NCBI RefSeq assembly: GCF_000147335.1
Contig: NC_014501.1
Span: 4,704,501 to 4,768,500 of the forward strand
DNA: 64,000 nucleotides
DNA from: Gloeothece verrucosa PCC 7822
GTDB lineage: Bacteria > Cyanobacteriota > Cyanobacteriia > Cyanobacteriales > Microcystaceae
Reading direction: 5' to 3'
The translations under genes and the position numbers were made by a program. A model generated the notes under the pieces. That model was not told the origin of the DNA. It worked only from the letters and a program-made list of their open reading frames with translations, and did no database searches. Of this stretch, positions 16,435-26,053 are shown piece after piece. Position 1 is the stretch's first letter. The number at the start of each line of letters is the position of its first letter.

Positions 16435-18378
16435 ATGGAAAAAACAATCCCTCTACCATCATCTAAAAATCAATATGAAGTAACTCAAAAAGAAGCTGAG
16501 ATCAAAGAAGATCTCATCAAAACTGAAGAGAGAACTAAAGAAAGTGAAATTGACCTCGAGTTTCTTTATACAAGAGACGTTGAATTTCGCCAAGAAACCA
16601 TTTATTTTTTAGTAGTAGATCGCTTTTATGACGGCGATCCGAATAACAGTGAAGGCCCTAACCCCGAACTTTATGACCCCCAACAACAAGAATGGGGGAA
16701 ATATTGGGGAGGAGATTTACAAGGCATTATCGAAAAACTAGATTATCTTAAAAACCTGGGAGTAACCGCCCTTTGGTTAACTCCTTTATTTGAACAAATC
16801 GAAGACTTATTTGTGGAATCAGCCGCCATTCACGGATACTGGACAAAAGATTTTAAGCGTATTAATCCCCGTTATATTGGTGAAGGAGAAAACCCCTCTC
16901 TTAACCAAACCCAAGACAGCCGCGATACAACCTTTGACCGTTTGATTAGAGAATTACACAAACGGAATATGAAATTAATTTTAGATATTGTTTGTAACCA
17001 CAGCAACCCAGATATTAGCGGCAAAAAAGGGGAACTGTATGACGACGGCGTAAAGATAGCTGACTTTAATGATGATAAAAATCATTGGTATCACCACTAT
17101 GGTGAGATCATGGATTGGGAAGATGAATGGCAAGTCAAAAACTGTGAATTGTGCGGACTAGCGACTTTTAATGAAAATAATACCGAGTATCGCAACTATA
17201 TAAAAGCTGCGATTAAACAATGGCTAGATCGGGGAGTGGATGCCTTGCGGGTAGATACTGTCAAGCATATGCCGATCTGGTTCTGGCAAGAATTCAACGC
17301 AGATATCCAATCTCACCGCCCCGATGTATTTATCTTTGGCGAATGGATTTATAGCAGTCCTAATGATCCTGACTCGGTAGCTTTTGTCAACAATTCTGGG
17401 ATGAGTATCCTAGACTTTGGTTTGGCCATGGCCATTCGTCAGGCCTTGGGAACTTGGGCAGAAGGCGGCTTTCACCTGATTCAAGAAGTATTAGACTTAG
17501 ATTGTCGCTACGAAGGGGCAACCGAGTTAATTACCTTCATCGATAACCATGATATGCACCGGTTCCAAAGCTTAAACCCCGATCCCGATATCTTACGCAT
17601 GGCAGTGGCATTAATCATGACCTCTCGGGGTATTCCTTGCCTATTTTATGGAACCGAACAATATCTACACAATGATACCAATGCCGATGGCAACCCCTAC
17701 GGCAATAACGACCCCTATAACCGTCCCATGATGGAAAAATGGGAGACAGATACCCCCATTTATCAAGATGTGCGCCGCCTGTCGGGAGTCAGACGCTTAA
17801 ATCCTGCTGTATCGATGGGGAGTCAATGGCAAAAATATCTCACCCCTGATGTATATTGTTATATCCGACGCTATCGGGATTCAGTGGTATTTGTGGCCAT
17901 GAACCGAGGCGAACCCGTTACCCTAGAAGCAGTAGATACAGAGTTACCCGATGGAGAACATACCGATATTATCTCCCTCAACAAATATCAAGTCGTAGAG
18001 GGTCATCTGCACAATTTACACCTAGACTCTAAACAAATACTCATTATCAGCCGCGTTGGCGAACGAGTCAAAGGACAATCCATTGTGCGGGTACAAGTTA
18101 ACGGCGTAAATACCCAACCCGGCGAAACCATTGTCGTCACCGGTGACTGTCCTGAATTAGGGAACTGGGATATTGGCAAAGCTTACCCCTTGGAATACAT
18201 CAACCAGAATACCTGGTTTGGCGAAATTCCCTTTAACGAAAGCACTGGTAAACCCATTGCCTATAAATACGCCATGTGGCGCGAAGGACAAGCGCCTTTA
18301 AGAGAAAATTTAGTCTCTCGTCGTTGGGTAGTGGCCAGCGAAGGAACCGTCAAATGGCGTGATCGCTGGGCCTGGTAG
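16435..18378 (+). CDS. Alpha-amylase family (GH13) enzyme with C-terminal CBM20-like domain
   Basis: 647 residues. An N-terminal charged extension (1-45) precedes a GH13 barrel with DIVCNHSNPD, the nucleophile in LRVDTVKH (D274), the acid/base in FIFGEW (E303) and FIDNHDMH (D370). A beta domain follows, then from about residue 545 a starch-binding CBM20-like module (VRVQVNGVNTQPGETIVVTG, CPELGNWD). No signal peptide, so it probably works on internal glycogen or maltodextrin. It is upstream of treZ and treY on the same strand, with a strong hairpin between. Inferred job: produce malto-oligosaccharides for the trehalose pathway. Exact specificity (amylase or glucanotransferase) cannot be told. 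Confidence 0.85.
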   Translation: MEKTIPLPSSKNQYEVTQKEAEIKEDLIKTEERTKESEIDLEFLYTRDVEFRQETIYFLVVDRFYDGDPNNSEGPNPELYDPQQQEWGKYWGGDLQGIIEKLDYLKNLGVTALWLTPLFEQIEDLFVESAAIHGYWTKDFKRINPRYIGEGENPSLNQTQDSRDTTFDRLIRELHKRNMKLILDIVCNHSNPDISGKKGELYDDGVKIADFNDDKNHWYHHYGEIMDWEDEWQVKNCELCGLATFNENNTEYRNYIKAAIKQWLDRGVDALRVDTVKHMPIWFWQEFNADIQSHRPDVFIFGEWIYSSPNDPDSVAFVNNSGMSILDFGLAMAIRQALGTWAEGGFHLIQEVLDLDCRYEGATELITFIDNHDMHRFQSLNPDPDILRMAVALIMTSRGIPCLFYGTEQYLHNDTNADGNPYGNNDPYNRPMMEKWETDTPIYQDVRRLSGVRRLNPAVSMGSQWQKYLTPDVYCYIRRYRDSVVFVAMNRGEPVTLEAVDTELPDGEHTDIISLNKYQVVEGHLHNLHLDSKQILIISRVGERVKGQSIVRVQVNGVNTQPGETIVVTGDCPELGNWDIGKAYPLEYINQNTWFGEIPFNESTGKPIAYKYAMWREGQAPLRENLVSRRWVVASEGTVKWRDRWAW

Positions 18379-18384
18379 TTCAAG

Positions 18385-18428
18385 AGTGAACAGTTAAACC
18401 TCAATCACTTAACCCTTAACTGTTCACT
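18385..18428 (+). terminator. 13-bp perfect hairpin after the amylase gene
   Basis: AGTGAACAGTTAA (18385-18397) and TTAACTGTTCACT (18416-18428) pair perfectly, 7 bp after the stop, and are followed by TTATTTG. It looks like a Rho-independent terminator or a transcription-attenuating stem that would separate the amylase from treZ. Confidence 0.65.
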
Positions 18429-18475
18429 TTATTTGCGGACAATTTTATCAAAATAGTAAACCCCTATTATAAATC

Positions 18476-20299
18476 ATGAAACTCGGCGCAAATTATTTAG
18501 GAAATAACGAATGTGAATTCACGGTTTGGGCCCCCTTACTCAAAGAAGTCGCTGTAGAAATTGTGGCCCCCGAAAAACGCTTACTGCCAATGGAAAAAGA
18601 TGACCTCGGCTATTGGAAAGTGAGAGAAAAAAACATTACTCCTGATACCCTCTATTGGTATCAATTAGAAGGAGAAAAAAAGCGACCCGATCCGGCTTCT
18701 CACTTTCAACCTAAAGGAGTGCATGACCCCTCCCAAGTCATCGATCACAGTACCTATACTTGGCAAGATCAAGACTGGAAAAACATCCCTTTTCCCGATT
18801 GGATAATCTATGAATTGCACGTAGGAACCTTTACCCCTGAAGGCACTTTTGAAGCCATTATTGCGCGGCTTCCGGATTTAAAAGAATTAGGCGTAAATGT
18901 GATAGAAATTATGCCCGTTGCTCAATTTCCAGGGGCGAGAAACTGGGGTTATGATGGGGTATATCCTTATGCAGTGCAAAACTCTTATGGCGGTCCTAAT
19001 GGTCTAAAAAAATTAGTCGATGCTTGTCATCAACAAGGACTCGCCGTTATCCTAGATGTAGTTTATAACCACTTAGGGCCAGAAGGAAATTATGTCAGTG
19101 ATTTTGGGCCTTATTTTACCCTTACTTATAATACGCCTTGGGGAACAGCCGTTAACTTTGATGATGCTCACAGTTATGGCGTGCGGAATTTTGTCATTGA
19201 AAATGCCATTTATTGGTTAGGAGAATATCATTTTGATGGCTTAAGATTAGATGCCATTCATGCCATTTATGATTTAGGGGCTAAACATATTCTGGCTGAA
19301 TTAGCCGAAGCGGTAGAGGTTTTTTCTCAACAGCAAGAACGTCCCTTATATTTAATTGCTGAAAGTGATTTAAATGATGTCAAAGTGATTAATCCTCAAG
19401 AGTTAGGAGGACACGGAATACAGGCTCAATGGAGTGATGACTTTCACCATTGTGTTCATACTTTAGTCACTCAGGAAAGCATCGGTTACTATCAAGATTT
19501 TGGTCAATGTCAACAGTTAGCAAAAGTCTTACAAGAGGGGTTTGCTTACACGTGGAATTATTCCCCATCTCGCCGCCGTTATCATGGAAACTATGCCGGT
19601 GATCGTCCGCCTTATCAATTAGTCGTTTGCATTCAAAATCATGACCAAGTTGGCAATCGAATGTTAGGGGAGCGGCTGTCTCATTTAACCTCTTTTGATG
19701 CTTTAAAATTAGCCGCAGCAACCCTTCTCCTTTCTCCTTTTATTCCTTTATTATTTATGGGCGAAGAATATGGAGAAGACGCGCCTTTTCTTTACTTCAT
19801 TGATCATTCTGACCCCAATTTAATTAAAGCGGTAAGAGAAGGCAGAAAAGCCGAATTTGAAGAGTTTCATGCTGAAGGTGAACCGCCTGATGCTGATAGT
19901 ATCGAGACATTTAAAAAGAGTACCTTAAATTGGCAATCAAGAAAAGAAGGCAAGCATAAAGTTTTGTGGGAATTTTATCGAGAACTAATTCGACTACGGC
20001 AGGAAATACCCGCTCTCACTCAACGAGAACAGTACAATAGTAAAATTTCTTTTTTAGAGGATGAAAAAATTATTTCTGTCTATCGTTGGAGCGCGGACAG
20101 TGAAGTAATTTACCTCTTAAACTTTAATGGAAAAGAAGTGGACTACTCTTTAGTTATTCCTAGTGGAAACTGGCAAAAAAGAATCGATTCATCAGAAAGC
20201 CAATGGCAAGGAAGCGGCTCGAAGTTACCCCAGTCTTTAAGCCAATCACAAAGTTTAAATTTATCTCCTTATACAGCCGTTCTTTACCAAAAAGCCTAA
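18476..20299 (+). CDS. treZ: Malto-oligosyltrehalose trehalohydrolase
   Basis: 607 residues, full length. It releases trehalose from maltooligosyl-trehalose, the second step of the TreY-TreZ route. Seen: an N-terminal beta-sandwich (FTVWAPLLKEVAVEI), the GH13 barrel with VILDVVYNHLGPEGNY, the nucleophile in GLRLDAIHAIYD (D259) and the acid/base in LIAESDLND (E296), then QNHDQVGNRMLGERL and FMGEEYGE, which are TreZ-specific. It precedes treY by about 108 bp on the same strand, so co-transcription is likely. Trehalose in cyanobacteria serves desiccation and osmotic tolerance; that is established for the pathway. Confidence 0.93.
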   Translation: MKLGANYLGNNECEFTVWAPLLKEVAVEIVAPEKRLLPMEKDDLGYWKVREKNITPDTLYWYQLEGEKKRPDPASHFQPKGVHDPSQVIDHSTYTWQDQDWKNIPFPDWIIYELHVGTFTPEGTFEAIIARLPDLKELGVNVIEIMPVAQFPGARNWGYDGVYPYAVQNSYGGPNGLKKLVDACHQQGLAVILDVVYNHLGPEGNYVSDFGPYFTLTYNTPWGTAVNFDDAHSYGVRNFVIENAIYWLGEYHFDGLRLDAIHAIYDLGAKHILAELAEAVEVFSQQQERPLYLIAESDLNDVKVINPQELGGHGIQAQWSDDFHHCVHTLVTQESIGYYQDFGQCQQLAKVLQEGFAYTWNYSPSRRRYHGNYAGDRPPYQLVVCIQNHDQVGNRMLGERLSHLTSFDALKLAAATLLLSPFIPLLFMGEEYGEDAPFLYFIDHSDPNLIKAVREGRKAEFEEFHAEGEPPDADSIETFKKSTLNWQSRKEGKHKVLWEFYRELIRLRQEIPALTQREQYNSKISFLEDEKIISVYRWSADSEVIYLLNFNGKEVDYSLVIPSGNWQKRIDSSESQWQGSGSKLPQSLSQSQSLNLSPYTAVLYQKA

Positions 20300-20407
20300 C
20301 TTTGCTTATTTGATTAACTAGGATTTTTTTTAAGTTTAATTCTTAAATTTCCTAATCATAGTTTTACTTTAATCATTGTTTTTAATCAATTAACTAATTA
20401 TAAAATT

Positions 20408-23197
20408 ATGCGGATTCCTACAGCGACTTATCGGATTCAATTTACCCCTGATTTTGGTTTTAATCAAGCCAGAAAAATTGCCAATTATTTATCAGAATTA
20501 GGCATCTCAGATCTTTATGCTTCGCCGATTTTTAAAGCTAGGTCTGGCAGTACACACGGTTATGATGTAGTGGATGCTAATCTGCTTAATCCCGAATTAG
20601 GAACAGAAGAAGATTTTAACGCACTAATTTCTGATTTACAAGACAAAAAGATGGGATGGGTACAAGACATTGTGCCTAATCATCGGGCTTATGATAGTGA
20701 CAATAAAGCTTTGATGGATGTTCTTGAAAATGGGAAAGATTCAGAATACTATAACTTTTTTGATATTGAGTGGGAACATCACTATGAAGATTTTCGAGAA
20801 AAAGTTTTAACCCCTATGCTAGGTGATTTCTATGGAAACTGCCTAGAAAATGGAGACATACAACTCGATTATAATCAATCCGGTTTAAGCGTCAAATGTT
20901 ATGGTTCCTTCAAAATCCCTCTAAGAATTGAATCCTATCTCCAGTTTTTAACTTACGGATTGGGGAAATTAAACCGTCAGTTAGGGCGCAGTCATCCCGA
21001 TTTTATCAAAGTTTTAGGGATACTTTATTTAATTAAAAATGTCCCTTCTGAAACATCCGGCAGACAACGAAAAGACCAGGTAGAATTTATTAAAGGACTT
21101 CTGTGGGAACTCTATAATAATAATCCCGCCGTTCAAGAATTAATTGATCAAAATATCGTCACCTTTAATGGAGAAGCCGGTAAAGCTGAAAGTTTTGATT
21201 TATTAGATCAGTTACTCAAAGAACAATTTTTCCGTTTATCTTTCTGGAAAGTCGGAGCAGAAGAACTGAATTATCGGCGATTTTTCACCGTTAACGAATT
21301 AATTTGTTTACGAGTAGAAGACGAGCAAGTTTTTCAAAAAACTCATAGCTTAATTAAAGACTTGGTTCAAGCTGGTAAATTTACAGGTTTGAGAATTGAT
21401 CATATCGATGGACTTTATGATCCAAGTCAATATTTATCCCGTCTTCGAGAAACGATGGGAGACGTTTATCTCATCGTCGAAAAAATCTTAGAAAAAGAGG
21501 AAAAACTGCCGACTCACTGGTCAATTCAAGGAACATCAGGTTATGATTCTCTCAATCGTTATAATGGCGTTTTTTCTCAAGTTAAAAATCAAGATAGATT
21601 CAGTGAGATTTATGAAAAAATTACCCGTTTTGATGGAGACTATGAAAAAGTTTTAGCCGATAAAAAGCGGCTGATAGCTGAAACAAACTTAGTGGGAGAT
21701 GTGGATAATTTAGCGCATCTTCTCAAGCGCATTGCCGGTCAATATCGCTATGGACGAGACTTCACCTTATCTGGACTTAGAAAAGCCATTTTAGAAGTGT
21801 TAGTTCAGTTTCCCGTTTATTGTACTTATACGAATCAAGAGGGGATAACTGACATTGATAAAGCTTATGTCAAAGAAGCGATTGAGAAAGCTAAAGCGAA
21901 TTTACCTCGACTCTTAAAAGAATTAGATTTAATTGAGAAATTCTTGTTGCTGGAATACGATGAAAATCTCTCAGAAGAAGAACAGAAAAAATGGCTACAC
22001 TTTACCATGAGGTTTCAACAGTTTTCAGGGCCATTAATGGCAAAAGGCATAGAAGATACCTTATTTTATGTTTATAGCCGCTTTGTCGCTTTAAATGAGG
22101 TGGGAGGATTTCCGCAAACCTTTGGCATTACTCTTGAAGAATTTCATCAATTTAATCGAGAACAATTTGCCGGTCATCCTCATACGATGAATGCTTCTTC
22201 TACCCATGATACAAAACGCAGTGAAGATGTAAGAGCGAGATTAAATGTCATCTCAGAAATTCCTGACGAATGGGAACGACAACTTAACGAATGGCGGCAA
22301 CTGAACAAAGACAAAAAAGTTAGACAAGGGAAACGAATTATCCCTGATAACAACGACGAATATTTCTTTTATCAAAATCTTTTGGGTGCTTTTCCCTTTG
22401 ATGACAGTGATTATCCCCAATTTGTAGAACGCATCAAAGACTATATGATTAAAGCTGTCAGAGAAGCTAAAATTCATACCGCTTGGTTACGTCCTGATAG
22501 CGTTTATGAAGAGGGTTTTATCAAGTTCATTGAGCAAGTTCTCGAACCGGAAAATAATCACTTTTTAGAGCAATTCAGAATTTTTAAAGACAAAATAGCT
22601 ATTTATGGGATTTTTAATTCCCTCTCTCAAACCTTAGTAAAAATCACTTCCCCGGGTTTACCAGACTTTTACCAAGGAACCGAACTCTGGGATTTAAGTT
22701 TAGTTGATCCTGATAACCGTCGTCCTGTAGACTACGAAAAACGCCTGTCTTATCTCGAAGAGATTAAACATCGTCAAAATGATCTCCATTCGTTGATTGA
22801 TGAATTAAAAGAAAATCCTACCGATGGCAGACTGAAACTATTCCTAATTTTCCGCGCTTTAGCCGCCAGAAATCAACATATTTCCATTTTTCAACAAGGA
22901 GATTATCTACCTTTACAAGTTAAAGGTCAGTATCAAGATCATGTCATTGCTTATGCAAGACAGCATGAAAATCAAACTGCCATTACTGTTGTTCCTCGCT
23001 TTATTACCACATTAATTGAACCTTATCAAGCTCCTCTAGGTGAAGAAATTTGGGGAGATACTTATCTAGAAATTCCTTCTAATTTACAGTCGGATTGGAA
23101 AAATATTTTTACTGATGAAACAGTTACTCAAACAGATACAATCCCTATCGGTAAAGTTTTAAATTCCTATCCGGTAGCCTTATTAATCAGTGAATAA
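20408..23197 (+). CDS. treY: Malto-oligosyltrehalose synthase
   Basis: 929 residues, at the long end of the family. It isomerises the reducing-end bond of a maltodextrin to the trehalose form. Seen: the start MRIPTATYRIQFTPDFGFNQ, SPIFKARSGSTHGYDV, VQDIVPNHRAYD, the catalytic Asp in GLRIDHIDGLYDP (D331), the Glu in VYLIVEKIL (E358), GTSGYDSLNRYNGVF, MNASSTHDTKRSEDVRAR and ITSPGLPDFYQGTELWDLSL, all diagnostic for TreY. It ends the amylase-treZ-treY block, and a palindromic repeat follows. No treH or trehalose phosphate synthase is in the window. Confidence 0.95.
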   Translation: MRIPTATYRIQFTPDFGFNQARKIANYLSELGISDLYASPIFKARSGSTHGYDVVDANLLNPELGTEEDFNALISDLQDKKMGWVQDIVPNHRAYDSDNKALMDVLENGKDSEYYNFFDIEWEHHYEDFREKVLTPMLGDFYGNCLENGDIQLDYNQSGLSVKCYGSFKIPLRIESYLQFLTYGLGKLNRQLGRSHPDFIKVLGILYLIKNVPSETSGRQRKDQVEFIKGLLWELYNNNPAVQELIDQNIVTFNGEAGKAESFDLLDQLLKEQFFRLSFWKVGAEELNYRRFFTVNELICLRVEDEQVFQKTHSLIKDLVQAGKFTGLRIDHIDGLYDPSQYLSRLRETMGDVYLIVEKILEKEEKLPTHWSIQGTSGYDSLNRYNGVFSQVKNQDRFSEIYEKITRFDGDYEKVLADKKRLIAETNLVGDVDNLAHLLKRIAGQYRYGRDFTLSGLRKAILEVLVQFPVYCTYTNQEGITDIDKAYVKEAIEKAKANLPRLLKELDLIEKFLLLEYDENLSEEEQKKWLHFTMRFQQFSGPLMAKGIEDTLFYVYSRFVALNEVGGFPQTFGITLEEFHQFNREQFAGHPHTMNASSTHDTKRSEDVRARLNVISEIPDEWERQLNEWRQLNKDKKVRQGKRIIPDNNDEYFFYQNLLGAFPFDDSDYPQFVERIKDYMIKAVREAKIHTAWLRPDSVYEEGFIKFIEQVLEPENNHFLEQFRIFKDKIAIYGIFNSLSQTLVKITSPGLPDFYQGTELWDLSLVDPDNRRPVDYEKRLSYLEEIKHRQNDLHSLIDELKENPTDGRLKLFLIFRALAARNQHISIFQQGDYLPLQVKGQYQDHVIAYARQHENQTAITVVPRFITTLIEPYQAPLGEEIWGDTYLEIPSNLQSDWKNIFTDETVTQTDTIPIGKVLNSYPVALLISE

Positions 23198-23236
23198 CCT
23201 GGGGTGCGGAACTCGTTCCGCATTCAAACTAAAAAT

Positions 23237-23265
23237 GTAGAGACTAGCCCGGGCAACGTCTCTAC
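23237..23265. repeat. Palindromic repeat, GTAGAGAC family, copy 3
   Basis: GTAGAGACTAGCCC and GGGCAACGTCTCTAC form a near-perfect palindrome centred between treY (+) and the convergent Mn-catalase gene (-). It could serve as a two-way terminator. Confidence 0.65.
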
Positions 23266-23322
23266 AGATTAAAAATAGTACAAGGAAAAAGTAAGAATCA
23301 ACTCTAAAAAAAGTCGATAGGG

Positions 23323-24015
23323 TTATTTTTGATCAGGAACAGGATTAGCAATATAACGGAAATTTTCATCAGAATTCCAAGGGCCGCGTTGATCTTCTTG
23401 TCCGTTTGTAGACAAGTTAAAGTAAAGATCAACCGTTTCATCAGGTTGAATATTGCCAAAGAAAGGATCGTCCAATTTACCCAAAGAATCAAGGGCTTTC
23501 ATGAACATTTTAGTATGAGAAATTTCTCGAGTCAAAAGATGAATTAATACTTCTTTGGTTTTCGGGTCTGGTGCGAGTTTAATTAAAGCTTCATAGGTTT
23601 GACGCGCTCCGCCTTCTGCGGCAATGTTAGCTCGTAAATCTCGAACCACATCTCCGCCTTCATTGATATAATTGGCAGTCCAAGCGGAACCTTGAGAGTC
23701 TAAAAAGTGAGGGCCTTTTCCTCGTATAGCAAATAAAGTGCTGCTAAAAGCTTCTGTTTGATCGACTTTTTGGGTATGAACTTCGATTAATTTACCCACC
23801 ATTTCTAAATGGCTAAATTCTTCTACGGCAATGTCTTGAAGCATATCCCGAATACCTGGGTGTTCTACATGAAACGATTGCACCCAATATTGCAAAGCCG
23901 CCGTTAATTCACCAGTTGCGCCGCCAAATTGCTCTAAAAGAAGTTGAGCAAAGCGAGGGTTAGGGTCATCAATATTTACGGCTTTTTCAATCAGTTCTTT
24001 TTTGTGATAAAACAT
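23323..24015 (-). CDS. Manganese catalase
   Basis: 230 residues, the usual size of the short dimanganese catalases. It dismutates hydrogen peroxide in the cytoplasm. Ligand-bearing segments of the ferritin-like four-helix core are present: GATGELTAALQYW (E36), VEEFSHLEM (E65/E66, H69), AAEGGARQTYEAL and REISHTKMF. The C-terminal lid carries NVxGxWN-like text (RGPWNSDENFRYI). Nostocales carry paralogous Mn-catalases (KatA/KatB), but I cannot tell which of the two this matches. The gene stands alone between treY and a lipid kinase gene; its promoter must be in the 200-bp gap upstream. Confidence 0.92.
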   Translation of the reverse strand: MFYHKKELIEKAVNIDDPNPRFAQLLLEQFGGATGELTAALQYWVQSFHVEHPGIRDMLQDIAVEEFSHLEMVGKLIEVHTQKVDQTEAFSSTLFAIRGKGPHFLDSQGSAWTANYINEGGDVVRDLRANIAAEGGARQTYEALIKLAPDPKTKEVLIHLLTREISHTKMFMKALDSLGKLDDPFFGNIQPDETVDLYFNLSTNGQEDQRGPWNSDENFRYIANPVPDQK

Positions 24016-24222
24016 AAATTCAGTTTAAGAGCGTATTGTTGGTTATGATCGTCCAAAAGACTTTTTTATGGCTGAACCTAGTTTATCTAAAAAAAACTTC
24101 TCCTTTGGTCTGTCATGTTGAAGAGATTCTCACTATGACTATTGAAATAAATATCAACAGAACAGTCATTTTTTTTGACTTAAGAATTATTTCAAAAGAA
24201 ATAAGTAAAAGGACTAATTAAG

Positions 24223-25191
24223 TTAAGGAGCTTTGGTTTTTGTCTCCACTTTTGACTCGGGCAAATTTTCTAATTTTTCAGGAGGGGAATTACTCCCAGT
24301 GGCGGGTACAAATATAATTAAACTATGGGGAATACATTCCACTTCGATCTCAGTGTGACCAATGACTTCACCATCAACAACCACATTCTGAAGCGGCGAG
24401 GTGGTAATTTTAACTCGCTTGGTGCGTAAATAACCAATATCATCTCGTTGAGCTTCTTCATTTTGTAAGGCAGTTTGCAGCAAATGATAAGAAGCTGTAA
24501 TGGCACTGGCTCGATTTTTGGGCGCTACGATGGTCACATCTAATAACCCATCATCACAGATCACTCTTGCAGGCCCTTGAGCTAAAATGGAGGTAGCCGG
24601 AGCGGCATTGGCCACTGTCACGGCGGCGGCTGTCACTTCAATGAGTTTGTCATCTGTCTCAATTTCTGCCTCAAATCGTTCAAATTCTCGCAGTTGTCGC
24701 AGTCCCGAGAAGACATAAGCCAGCATTCCCCAATTTTTTTTCGCTTGTTTATTGGTTCCTTCGATGGTATCCGCTTCAAAACCCACCCCTGCTAACAGAA
24801 GCATCGGCTGTCCATTACAGGTAGCTGTATCAACGATGCGGGTATGTCCGGCCAAAATCGTCTGACAAGCTTCTTCGGCGGAGGGGGGAATGCCTAATGT
24901 TGAAGCCAAGGCATTAGCTGTACCACAGGGTAAAATGCCAAAAGCGACATGACTATTGATCAAAACGCCGGCTGTGGCTGAAATGGTGCCATCTCCTCCG
25001 GCCGCAATCACGGTTTTAAAGCCTTTTTCAATAGCATCCTTGGCCAGTGCCGCCGCATCAACTTCTTCTGTCGTCTTTTCGGTATAAAGGTCAAACTCAG
25101 GTGCTAACAGACTTTGAATGAGTTGAAGTTCTTGCTCAGGATCGCCCTGACCAGCAGTAGGATTGTAAATGAGATAGGCAGAACGGGTCAT
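24223..25191 (-). CDS. Diacylglycerol kinase-like lipid kinase (YegS/BmrU family)
   Basis: 322 residues. Seen: LIYNPTAGQGDPEQEL at the start, the nucleotide-binding AAGGDGTISATAG, and AFGILPCGTANALASTLGIP, the classic DAGK catalytic domain. The second domain contains GVGFEADTIEG and DDGLLDVTIV, then VVDGEVIGHTEIEVECIPHS, typical of the YegS-type beta domain. It would phosphorylate a lipid alcohol at the membrane surface using ATP; the natural substrate is not known. A Pro/Lys-rich tail follows. ATG start, with about 110 bp to the TPR gene upstream on the same strand. Confidence 0.88.
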   Translation of the reverse strand: MTRSAYLIYNPTAGQGDPEQELQLIQSLLAPEFDLYTEKTTEEVDAAALAKDAIEKGFKTVIAAGGDGTISATAGVLINSHVAFGILPCGTANALASTLGIPPSAEEACQTILAGHTRIVDTATCNGQPMLLLAGVGFEADTIEGTNKQAKKNWGMLAYVFSGLRQLREFERFEAEIETDDKLIEVTAAAVTVANAAPATSILAQGPARVICDDGLLDVTIVAPKNRASAITASYHLLQTALQNEEAQRDDIGYLRTKRVKITTSPLQNVVVDGEVIGHTEIEVECIPHSLIIFVPATGSNSPPEKLENLPESKVETKTKAP

Positions 25192-25301
25192 CGTTTTTAG
25201 GGTTCAGAGGAGGAATATAGCTGTTTATTCAGTTTAATTCCTCTCTCTATCTTGAGATAACACCCGCTAGGCAGATTATTACTCTTTTGTGATTTTAACT
25301 A

Positions 25302-25946
25302 CTACTTTTTATTGCTGACTCGTGCCGGATCGGGAAGACTTGGGTCAAGGCTGAGTGCTTTGTCAAAATTGTCTTTAGCCGCTTGCACTTTTCCTTGTTC
25401 TCTTAAAGCCAAGCCCAGGTTATAGTAAGCTAGGGCGTTATTAGCATCGATTTCGATGGCTGACTTGTATTGCATGATCGCTTCGTCTAAATGCCCTTGT
25501 TGGTGTAAGGCTGTCCCTAAATTGTTATAAGCCAGAGAATTCTTGGGGTCGAGTTTGATGGCTATTTCAAAATTGAGAATGGCTTCTTCAAATTTTCCTT
25601 GATCTGAGAGAACGCTGCCTAAATTATTGTAAGCGGCGGCATATTCTGGATAGATGAGAATCGCTCTTTTGAAGCTCATGGAAGCTTCTTCTAATTTTCC
25701 TTGGTCATATAGGGCCGTTCCTAAATTGTAGTTGGCCACAGAATCATCAGGATAAAGTTCAACGGCTCGGCGATATATTCGTTCTGCTTCAGCAAAATTT
25801 TTCTGAGTTGCTGCTTGTGTCCCCGCTTTAATGAGTTCTTGTATGGTTGGCTGTTTGCCGGCTACGGCGGGCAGAGAAAGGGCTGTTACAGAGAAGGCTA
25901 ACAGCACGGGCATAAGCTGACGCAGCATTTTATCATTAAATTTCAT
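25302..25946 (-). CDS. Exported TPR-repeat protein
   Basis: About 214 residues. I start it at the ATG at 25946, which has TTAGG eight to nine bp upstream; a GTG at 25955 is an in-frame alternative. Residues 1-30 (basic start, hydrophobic run, ALSLPAVAG) form a Sec signal peptide. Five tetratricopeptide repeats follow (AEAERIYRRAVELYPDDSVA, YNNLGTALHQQGHLDEAI, YYNLGLALREQGKVQAAKDN). The mature part is probably a periplasmic or thylakoid-lumen scaffold. Partner and role are unknown. Confidence 0.85.
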   Translation of the reverse strand: MKFNDKMLRQLMPVLLAFSVTALSLPAVAGKQPTIQELIKAGTQAATQKNFAEAERIYRRAVELYPDDSVANYNLGTALYDQGKLEEASMSFKRAILIYPEYAAAYNNLGSVLSDQGKFEEAILNFEIAIKLDPKNSLAYNNLGTALHQQGHLDEAIMQYKSAIEIDANNALAYYNLGLALREQGKVQAAKDNFDKALSLDPSLPDPARVSNKK

Positions 25947-26053
25947 CTTACACACCTAATTGAGGGAGGAGAACTTGCCCGTAATTCTATCTTATATTTT
26001 CCCCTCAGAAACACAATTTAAGTTATCAAAACAAGACTTTTAGTCGGGACTGG

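Noticed and set aside
24036..24221. 61-codon open frame between Mn-catalase and lipid kinase genes
   Set aside because: Low-complexity composition, no ribosome site and no family resemblance.
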